Origin: Candidatus Poribacteria bacterium | Lineage (GTDB): Bacteria; Poribacteria; WGA-4E; WGA-3G | Reading direction: 5' to 3' | DNA: 64,000 nt | NCBI GenBank assembly: GCA_026702755.1 | Contig: JAPPBX010000074.1 | Span: forward strand, 1-64,000 | In this document: one piece after another, positions 1 through 5,859 of the stretch | Numbering within the stretch: position 1 is the first letter of the stretch | Layout: the number at the start of each line of letters is the position of its first letter | Notes under the pieces: model-generated | What the model saw: the letters and a program-made list of their open reading frames with translations, nothing else | What the model was told of the DNA's origin: nothing | Databases searched by the model: none | Translations under genes and position numbers: made by a program

Positions 1-805
1 AGATAGAGATTCGGTTGTGTAAATCCATTTGTAGCTTGATTTCATAGAGCAGCACACGCTGTGTGGGTCCGCCAAACCTGTCGGTTCTCTGCCAGCCGAC
101 AGGGCATTGATATATAATCCGGTTCGTTGTCGGTGGTGGTGGTGGTTCGGGTGTTACGCTTCCCGTCTGGGCAGCGCGTCCTGGGACTTCAGTGCCCCGC
201 ACAGCCCTGACCCTGAAAGCATATTGAATGCCATTTTTCAATCCAGTTACAGTATGGAGCGTGCTGGTGCTACCTGTAGGTGTCCAAGTAGAACCACCAT
301 CTTGACTGTATTGGTAACCGGTGACAGGAGCGAATAAAGATGATGGGTCTGGTGCTGTCCAGCGCAGTGTCGCTGTCCTATCCCCTGTCGTTGGTTCACC
401 GAAGGTGGCAGTGAGATCTGTAGGCGCAGGGATCATGGGCGTTACGGGTATGGTGTCGGCGTATATGCGGGGTATAACTTGCGGCGGCGGACCGTCGGGC
501 GCCGGATATACAGCTGCGACCCTAACGTTATATTGATTTCCATTGACAAGACCTTCAGAAAGAGATGGGGGCGAGACACCTTTTATCACATAAGATGTAC
601 TTGATTTGAGAAGGGCAATTGTGTGACCCAAAAGAGGAGAAACGCCATAAGACGTAAAGGTGTCATTACTGGGCGGTCCCCACGTCAGCTTAATTTGGCG
701 GTCCCCTGCTATTGCTGTAACATTTGTAGGAGGTGTGAGAGTTTGAGCAATGGCTTCAGTGATCCATAGGCTCATGAGGATGAGTAAAGGTATAAATCGT
801 TTCAT
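1..805 (-). CDS. Exported fibronectin type III repeat protein (partial, cut by left edge)
   Basis: An open frame of 268 codons runs without a stop from ATG 805 to the window edge. A strong AAGGAG lies just upstream at about 813-818. Residues 1-20 form a signal peptide ending in EAIA. Two fibronectin type III modules follow at about 24-122 and 126-220; conserved features include LTWGPP in the first, and LRWTAPD and TGLKNGIQYAFRVRAV in the second. A proline run (220-226) and a new segment beginning YQCPVGWQR come next. FN3 modules usually serve extracellular binding, so this is probably a secreted or surface protein. The C-terminal part and its function are not visible. No partner gene is nearby. 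Confidence 0.8.
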   Translation of the reverse strand, partial: MKRFIPLLILMSLWITEAIAQTLTPPTNVTAIAGDRQIKLTWGPPSNDTFTSYGVSPLLGHTIALLKSSTSYVIKGVSPPSLSEGLVNGNQYNVRVAAVYPAPDGPPPQVIPRIYADTIPVTPMIPAPTDLTATFGEPTTGDRTATLRWTAPDPSSLFAPVTGYQYSQDGGSTWTPTGSTSTLHTVTGLKNGIQYAFRVRAVRGTEVPGRAAQTGSVTPEPPPPPTTNRIIYQCPVGWQRTDRFGGPTQRVLLYEIKLQMDLHNRISI

Positions 806-1065
806 TTTTAAATCTCCTTGTTGTTTTTAGAATCGAATCGGTGTTTGGGTGTGTCATGCAAAAAAATCAGAAGTTTTATATTTTCACATTTGTTAATGTA
901 TATGGTATCATAAATTTCGGTATTAATCAACTTAAAAAGTGCGATAAAGTCAATTATTATAAGGGTTTATGCGAGTGTTGGATTCGGTCATATTTTTTGA
1001 TATAAATAACAAAATAATAATGACTTTATCTAACATTTTGCGATGGACGCGACTTTTGCTAATTT
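806..1065. other. AT-rich intergenic stretch
   Basis: No credible gene. The first 20 bases carry the ribosome binding site of the minus-strand FN3 gene. The rest is AT-rich and probably holds that gene's promoter, but no convincing -35/-10 pair could be assigned. Confidence 0.4.
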
Positions 1066-1314
1066 CTTGTAGGTTGGGTTGAACGGATGCCACCAAAACT
1101 GTAAAAATCATAGAAAAACGAACTTTCTGCCAGACACGCCGCATCAACCAGAGACCGAGTGAAACCCAACGCTTTTGTTGTGAATGCTGCAACTCTGACG
1201 GTATGAAGTTGGGTTTCACTATGTTCTTGAGCGTATAGGGCAGCCTCTTGGATTTGAAGTGTGTTTGAAACACCACCATCCACCTTCTCAACGCCGTTCA
1301 ACCCAACCTACAAG
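1066..1314. repeat. 249-bp element with 21-bp terminal inverted repeats
   Basis: The 21 bases at 1066-1086 (core AGGTTGGGTTGAACGG) reappear exactly inverted at 1294-1314. Inside are a second inverted pair, GTGAAACCCAAC near 1163-1174 and GTTGGGTTTCAC near 1207-1218. There is no transposase, and the small open frames across it look incidental. It resembles a non-autonomous MITE or two head-to-head palindromic units. A related short unit occurs at 40305-40330. Confidence 0.65.
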
Positions 1315-1404
1315 AGCTGTTTAGTTTCATAGTTTGGAAACTCATTTTCAATACCAATTCCTGGCGATCAGCACGCAGAGAGGCTTGTAGTATAGGAAAC
1401 CGTA

Positions 1405-1530
1405 TGAGGTTTAACAAATAAATTGGGTAATTGTGGAAACCACGCAACGTGCGATGAATCGCACGACTACGAACCGATCCACTTGTTATCACACGTCACA
1501 GAATTACCCGATTAAATTCTTAATCTTCAT
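1405..1530. repeat. Hairpin element, copy 1 (upstream of kinase gene)
   Basis: Imperfect inverted arms at 1405-1434 and 1501-1530 share a TTTAAT.GGGTAATT-like core. A small perfect palindrome, GTGCGAT-GA-ATCGCAC, sits at 1449-1464. The right arm is identical over 29 bases, in inverted orientation, to the left arm of the element at 2819-2932. The two copies bracket the PfkB-family gene. Confidence 0.6.
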
Positions 1531-1625
1531 TTGGTTTTCTGTGCGTGTATGGTGCACAACCTAACAGGGGACGCTACAAAAGAGAAAGCGAAATGCCCTG
1601 ATTATTCACTTAGGCGAATTTGGTG

Positions 1626-1655
1626 TTACTGGAAAAAGAACGGATGTGGTATAAT
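1626..1655 (+). promoter_or_regulatory. Putative sigma-70 promoter of the PfkB-family gene
   Basis: TTACTG (1626-1631), an 18-base spacer and a perfect TATAAT (1650-1655), preceded by an extended -10 TGG. Transcription would start near 1662. That excludes the upstream TTG at 1620 as translation start and supports TTG 1698. Confidence 0.5.
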
Positions 1656-1697
1656 AGTTATCCACATTACAGTGTATTTGAGGCATCGGAGGGCATC

Positions 1698-2756
1698 TTG
1701 ATTAGCGAAGCGCGCCTAAAAACAATTCTCAATCAATTTCACGACCAACGTATCCTTGTTATTGGGGATTTTTATCTTGATGCCTACTGGTACGTAGATA
1801 AGACCCGTTCAACACTATCGTTGGAAACGCCGTGGCATACGAATCCGGTTGTGGAGCAACGCTATAGTCCGGGTGCTGCAGGCACCGTCACAAATAACCT
1901 GAAAGCATTGGGTGTCGGAACGGTTTATACATTAGGGGTCATTGGGGAAGATGGATTTGGGGGGACGCTGCTCAATTGTCTACAGGCGAATGGATGCTTG
2001 GCGGATTTTATGGTACAGGTACCAAATTGGGTGACACCTACCTATCTCAAACCGATTCACCGTGGCTATGAAGATGTGGAAACAGAGGGACCGCGATTTG
2101 ATATTGAGAACCAATCCGCAATGCAAGAGACGGTTGAAATTGCCGTTATTGATGCTCTGCAGAACTGTATCCCACTCGTTGACGGTATAATTGTCGGCGA
2201 TCAGATGCCGATTGAGAACTTGGGGGTTGTTACCAACCGAGTGAGAGAAAAGTTATGTGAGTTGGCAGTGGCGTTTCCTGAAAAGGTCTTTTTCGCGGAC
2301 TCCCGCACGCGGATTGGCGCGTACCGAAATGTGATTATTAAACCAAATCGGTTCGAGGCGAAGCGTGCTGTGAAACCGGAGTGGAGCGGGCAGGAGGTTG
2401 ACATGGCGGAAGCGGAGCAGTGCGCGATTGTACTCGCGGAGCGGACACAAAATACGGTGTACGTTACTCTCGGTGAGAACGGCATTCTTGTCTACTGTAA
2501 GGGGGAGTTCACCCACATTCCGGGCATCCCAATTGATGATGAGACCGATCCTGTTGGGGCAGGAGACAGTGTTTCGGCAGGACTTGTCGCGACGCTCTGT
2601 AGTCTTGGTGTTGATGCCGCTATTGATGCCGCGTATATTGGGAATTTGGTGGCTTCAATTACTGTCACTAAAATCGGTACGACTGGCACTGCTGCACCCG
2701 CGGAAATCCTACAATGTCATCGGGATTGTGAGAATCTAAGCAAGTTTGAATATTAA
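1698..2756 (+). CDS. PfkB/ribokinase-family carbohydrate kinase (RfaE/HldE kinase-like)
   Basis: A 352-residue protein. The N-terminal RILVIGDFYLDAYW strand, GVIGEDGFG and the C-terminal DPVGAGDSVSAG (anion hole and catalytic Asp region) mark the PfkB family; the layout is closest to ADP-heptose-type kinases. It would phosphorylate a sugar or sugar phosphate with ATP; the substrate cannot be told. TTG 1698 is chosen because GGAGGG lies at 1688-1693 and the TATAAT at 1650-1655 falls inside any longer reading frame starting at 1620. The gene is monocistronic and flanked by two hairpin elements, which may reflect movement as a unit. Confidence 0.8.
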   Translation: MISEARLKTILNQFHDQRILVIGDFYLDAYWYVDKTRSTLSLETPWHTNPVVEQRYSPGAAGTVTNNLKALGVGTVYTLGVIGEDGFGGTLLNCLQANGCLADFMVQVPNWVTPTYLKPIHRGYEDVETEGPRFDIENQSAMQETVEIAVIDALQNCIPLVDGIIVGDQMPIENLGVVTNRVREKLCELAVAFPEKVFFADSRTRIGAYRNVIIKPNRFEAKRAVKPEWSGQEVDMAEAEQCAIVLAERTQNTVYVTLGENGILVYCKGEFTHIPGIPIDDETDPVGAGDSVSAGLVATLCSLGVDAAIDAAYIGNLVASITVTKIGTTGTAAPAEILQCHRDCENLSKFEY

Positions 2757-2818
2757 ATTTCCATATCCATTGGAAGATTGGCAGAGGGGTAGTTTATTGG
2801 GTCAGTCCGATGCGGTTC

Positions 2819-2932
2819 ATGAAGATTAAGAATTTAATCGGGTAATTTTTTCCGATGCCCGGTGCGGTTCCAAACCGCACCTACCGGGTCTGGGGGAACA
2901 TAGAATTACCCAAATATTTTATTAAAGTTCAT
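2819..2932. repeat. Hairpin element, copy 2 (downstream of kinase gene)
   Basis: Inverted arms at 2819-2847 and 2904-2932 (ATGAA..TTAA...GGGTAATT) enclose a perfect inner palindrome, GGTGCGGTT-CC-AAACCGCACC, at 2861-2881. The left arm matches the right arm of the 1405-1530 element base for base in inverted orientation. Confidence 0.6.
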
Positions 2933-2998
2933 CTGGGGTGGGGAAAATACCTGAACCCCTCGTTGGAACGTTCAGAATTTGTTAGTAGCAACTTGGGT

Positions 2999-3014
2999 TA
3001 TAATATTGCTTATG
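2999..3014 (+). promoter_or_regulatory. Perfect -10 box seven bases before the nitroreductase ATG (possible leaderless start)
   Basis: TATAAT at 2999-3004 is followed by 7 bases and then ATG 3012. No Shine-Dalgarno sequence precedes that ATG. This geometry predicts a transcript starting at or next to the A of the start codon. No good -35 box is visible. Confidence 0.4.
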
Positions 3015-3782
3015 AATATTTTTGATGCGATAACACAGCGTCGAAGCCACCGCGCAACATTTCAGAAACGTGCGATAGATGCTGCTGACCTTGAGAAACT
3101 TATTGAAGCCGCGCGGTGGACACCCTCACCGTTCAATGTCCAACCTTGGGAACTGCTGCTCATTCAAGAAGCGGAGGGCAAAATAGCACTCGCCGATGTC
3201 ACAGAGCAGTCTGTCGTTGACCAGTTCAAGGATGCAAAATTCTTGGATGACAACAGCCGGTGGATGCGTCTGACAGCGGCGGAATGGCAGGAACACGGCG
3301 ACGGCGTTCTGCTCGAAGAACACGTCACGCTACCGAAACCACTTCAGGACGCGCCAGAAAAGTTGTTGCAAAGCCTATTAAAAAATGCGAAATCTTTCAC
3401 GCTTTTGGGGCATTTAGGCGCGGGTAAAATACCTGCCAAAGAAATTGCCACACAGGTTCGTGAGGCACCGCTCCTTATATTGGTGACAATGAATTGTAAA
3501 AGGTATCCACCCGGTGAAGGCGGAACGCGGTGGATGTGGCTGAGCATGGGGATGTTAATTCAGAATGTGCTCCTTGCTGCAACTGCTTTGGACATCGGTG
3601 TGCAGTTTGTGAGTCCGCCGCTCGAACGCGCAGCGGATCGTGAGCATATCCGCCAACTTTTCGATATTCCAACCTCTCATGAGGTGATTACACTACTCAG
3701 GATGGGATATATGGAGGAGAGTGGTGGGAACTCTGTCCGCTTAAAACCGTCAGAGTTTGTGCACTTTGAAAAGGTAGTGTAG
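3012..3782 (+). CDS. Nitroreductase-family protein
   Basis: A 256-residue protein. The N-terminus (FDAITQRRSHRAT, then LIEAARWTPSPFNVQPWE) is the FMN-binding signature of the nitroreductase fold, with RRS contacting the FMN phosphate in known members. GMLIQNVLLAATALDIGVQF is the typical dimer-interface helix. Members use NAD(P)H and FMN to reduce nitro compounds, quinones or flavins; the substrate here is unknown. It is longer than the usual ~200 residues because of an insertion around residues 65-145. A TTG 33 bases upstream is in frame, but ATG 3012 fits the family start and the -10 box just before it. Confidence 0.8.
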   Translation: MNIFDAITQRRSHRATFQKRAIDAADLEKLIEAARWTPSPFNVQPWELLLIQEAEGKIALADVTEQSVVDQFKDAKFLDDNSRWMRLTAAEWQEHGDGVLLEEHVTLPKPLQDAPEKLLQSLLKNAKSFTLLGHLGAGKIPAKEIATQVREAPLLILVTMNCKRYPPGEGGTRWMWLSMGMLIQNVLLAATALDIGVQFVSPPLERAADREHIRQLFDIPTSHEVITLLRMGYMEESGGNSVRLKPSEFVHFEKVV

Positions 3783-3832
3783 GCGGGCACAGCAACCCGC
3801 CGCCATCTAATAGTAAAACCTACAATTAATTA

Positions 3833-3912
3833 GACATTATGGGAGGGCGAGGTTACAAACCTCGCCAGCACAATTGACATTATGGGAGGGCGAGGTTACA
3901 AACCTCGCCAGC
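3833..3912. repeat. Two 43-bp-spaced copies of a palindromic repeat
   Basis: A 37-base sequence beginning GACATTATGGGAGGGCGAGG occurs at 3833-3869 and 3876-3912. Each contains the palindrome GGCGAGGTT-ACA-AACCTCGCC. Variants of the palindrome occur at 11451-11471 and 59531-59551. It could form a REP-like hairpin at the end of the nitroreductase transcript. Confidence 0.65.
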
Positions 3913-3980
3913 GAAGGAGAGGTGTTTTGTGTTTTCCAAAGTGCCCTGTTATTTTCCGGTTTTACTATAAATTTGGTATA

Positions 3981-4100
3981 TTATGCACCGCGATTCTGTA
4001 ACGATTCTTTCAATGCCGCTTTCTGTCTTTTCAGTCGCCGTTGCTGGCGTTGGCGGATTTGTGTCCGACGTCGGACCTGTCCGCTTTTACTCCGTGGCAT
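3981..4100 (-). CDS. Hypothetical 39-residue strongly basic protein
   Basis: ATG 4100 to TAA 3981 encodes 39 residues, about a third of them Arg or Lys (MPRSKSGQVRRR near the start). The start lies 4 bases after the stop of the upstream gene, and the AAAGGGGG formed by that gene's last codons is an ideal ribosome binding site, so translation is probably coupled. The composition suggests nucleic-acid, RNA or ribosome binding, but no family is recognised. It may be spurious; the coupling and Shine-Dalgarno site are the reasons to keep it. Confidence 0.4.
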   Translation of the reverse strand: MPRSKSGQVRRRTQIRQRQQRRLKRQKAALKESLQNRGA

Positions 4101-4104
4101 AATT

Positions 4105-5334
4105 TTACCCCCTTTCTTCGATCGTTTTGGCGAGGTACATGACTGCCGATGTGCATCGCGCTTCTACCTCTGCCATTGCAATAGTAAGTTCTGCTTCTGA
4201 GCGTGCGTGTAACTGCAGTCGCTCTTCGGTAACCGTAATGTAACGTTCGTTCTCTACATCAACAAATTCGACCTGTTTTTCGTTTTCGTTCACTAAAGCG
4301 TAGTGCGTCAGGCTTTCTTCTGCAGGCGTGTCATCTCTCTGTCCCTTAAAGTGCTCTTTTATTTTTAAGCCGTTAAAATTTTTATAAAGTGCCCGAGCAG
4401 GAAGTTCATCAAGGGACACCGGTGGTATTTCTACCGCTGCAGCGGGTGGTGCTGGATCCTCCACAGGAGCGGTTGACATCTGTTCCATATCAATGCTTTC
4501 TGGTCCTCCCTCATCTGCGTGTGAAGAAGCCAATTCAGATAGGACGGGTTTCGGAGCCTCTACCTCGCGGTGTTCCAAGTTTTTTCCAGCATCTGAAAAT
4601 ACGGAAACCGGTTGAGATTGATGCCCTTCGGAATCTTCGTACTCCAGAACATCTGAAAGGATTTCTTTGACCTCCTCAGGATTATCAATAATGTCCGGTT
4701 CTTCCACCAGGACGCGCAGCGTTTCAATACCAATAGTTTGAATCATCGGATGAAACGCCAGTATTTCCGGTGGGGCTTTCTCAAAGAGCGATCGAGTAAC
4801 AGAAGCCACCTCTGCAAGTTCTCGGTCGCCTGTCAGTTTGAGACGCGTTTCACATGCCGTAAGTGCTTGCTCTAATCGTCGCATGAAGTCCGGTGTAACG
4901 AGATGTGGAAGCACTTCTAACTGAAAATGTTCGCATGCGCGTTCCGCTTCAGGCAATGTGTTTAGTCGATCTGTGTTTGCTACCGTTTCGTATATTGCGT
5001 TTGTTAAATGGGTGGAATCTTCGGTAGGTTCAAGAAGCGCCGCTGATTCATCTGTAGGTGCGTCTGTTCTGTCTACTTGATGATCGCTGAGTGATTTCGT
5101 CACCCATTTGTACGTGAGTTCAAAATCGAAAAGTACGCCTTCAAGTTCCGGTTCGTCGAGAAGTTGCTGGCTCTGTGAGATACAAGCGTGTAAATGCTCT
5201 TCTTCCGATTTTTCGTAAAGCTGTCTGCGTTGTTTTTCAACAGCGAGTTGTTTTTGTCTGGATTTCCGGTCGCGATTTCGTTTTTCACGCTTCCGTGCCA
5301 CATTTATGGAGCGGCGGCCCTTTTTCTTTGCCAT
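4105..5334 (-). CDS. Hypothetical charged protein with basic N-terminus
   Basis: A 409-residue protein of unknown family. Residues 1-40 are very basic (MAKKKGRRSINVARKREK). The middle is acidic, with a low-complexity Pro/Ala/Glu-rich section near residues 245-305, and the C-terminal ~110 residues look folded. There is no signal peptide or membrane segment. A TTG 21 bases upstream (5355) is an alternative start; neither has a clear Shine-Dalgarno sequence, and ATG 5334 was preferred. The gene lies behind the near-consensus promoter at 5418-5446 and is followed by a coupled small basic ORF. Confidence 0.65.
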   Translation of the reverse strand: MAKKKGRRSINVARKREKRNRDRKSRQKQLAVEKQRRQLYEKSEEEHLHACISQSQQLLDEPELEGVLFDFELTYKWVTKSLSDHQVDRTDAPTDESAALLEPTEDSTHLTNAIYETVANTDRLNTLPEAERACEHFQLEVLPHLVTPDFMRRLEQALTACETRLKLTGDRELAEVASVTRSLFEKAPPEILAFHPMIQTIGIETLRVLVEEPDIIDNPEEVKEILSDVLEYEDSEGHQSQPVSVFSDAGKNLEHREVEAPKPVLSELASSHADEGGPESIDMEQMSTAPVEDPAPPAAAVEIPPVSLDELPARALYKNFNGLKIKEHFKGQRDDTPAEESLTHYALVNENEKQVEFVDVENERYITVTEERLQLHARSEAELTIAMAEVEARCTSAVMYLAKTIEERG

Positions 5335-5417
5335 GATAATGTTTTTTGGGGTCAATGTAATTATTTGATGAACTTTAATTCCAAATAGGGCGCAACGTCA
5401 AATTCCGTATATTATTA

Positions 5418-5446
5418 AGTATACATCAACCCAAATTTATTGTCAA
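5418..5446 (-). promoter_or_regulatory. Near-consensus sigma-70 promoter (minus strand)
   Basis: On the minus strand, TTGACA (5446-5441), a 17-base spacer and TATACT (5423-5418). It reads toward the gene starting at 5334, giving a leader of about 75 bases. Confidence 0.7.
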
Positions 5447-5530
5447 CCTTAATAGTGTAATAAGTGATAACCCAAGGGTTCACCTAAAGGGTCGGGTCTT
5501 AGCGTGAAGCATGATAACTTGCCATTATAG

Positions 5531-5566
5531 GTGCATAAATTTGCCATAATTTGATTAATTATGCAC
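5531..5566. promoter_or_regulatory. Inverted repeat just upstream of the TonB receptor promoter
   Basis: GTGCATAA (5531-5538) and TTATGCAC (5559-5566) form a perfect 8-base inverted repeat. It ends 7 bases before the -35 box at 5573. It could be an activator or repressor operator; the regulator is unknown. Confidence 0.3.
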
Positions 5567-5572
5567 ATAACC

Positions 5573-5601
5573 TTGCTTAATCACATACCATCGGGTATAA
5601 T
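5573..5601 (+). promoter_or_regulatory. Putative promoter of the TonB receptor pair
   Basis: TTGCTT (5573-5578), a 17-base spacer and TATAAT (5596-5601). It would give a leader of about 250 bases before ATG 5860. The leader contains a CATGCGAT/ATCGCATG stem (5648-5655 with 5705-5712) and a short AAGGTC-T-GACCTT palindrome at 5817-5829 near the ribosome binding site. No known riboswitch core was recognised. Confidence 0.5.
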
Positions 5602-5859
5602 TATAGAAGTGGAAGCGTGGGTTATTGACTGTGCTTCATGTTTTCCATGCGATTTAAATTGTTATTTCCAATAAGGTTTTGCCTTCATCATAGGTTTCAC
5701 TTTCATCGCATGCACTGTTTACGGGCTGCGACACGAAAGATGAAAAGATACCACACCCGAAACCCAGTAGGGCGGTAGGCGTATAGAAAGTTTATTTAGG
5801 TTATATAGCAGTTTTCAAGGTCTGACCTTCACATCAAAATTATTAAAGGGGAAGATTGT

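Noticed and set aside
107-536. Short plus-strand open frames at the left edge
   Set aside because: They lie opposite the clear FN3 coding frame and have no family features.
950-1301. Minus-strand open frames across the inverted-repeat element
   Set aside because: They follow the palindromic element, have no ribosome binding site and no recognisable family pattern.
3874-4200. Plus-strand open frame opposite the basic small protein
   Set aside because: It starts inside a palindromic repeat and shows no coding features.
5608-5859. Cobalamin or other known riboswitch before the TonB receptors
   Set aside because: No conserved cobalamin box or other recognised riboswitch core could be found; only generic stems are visible.
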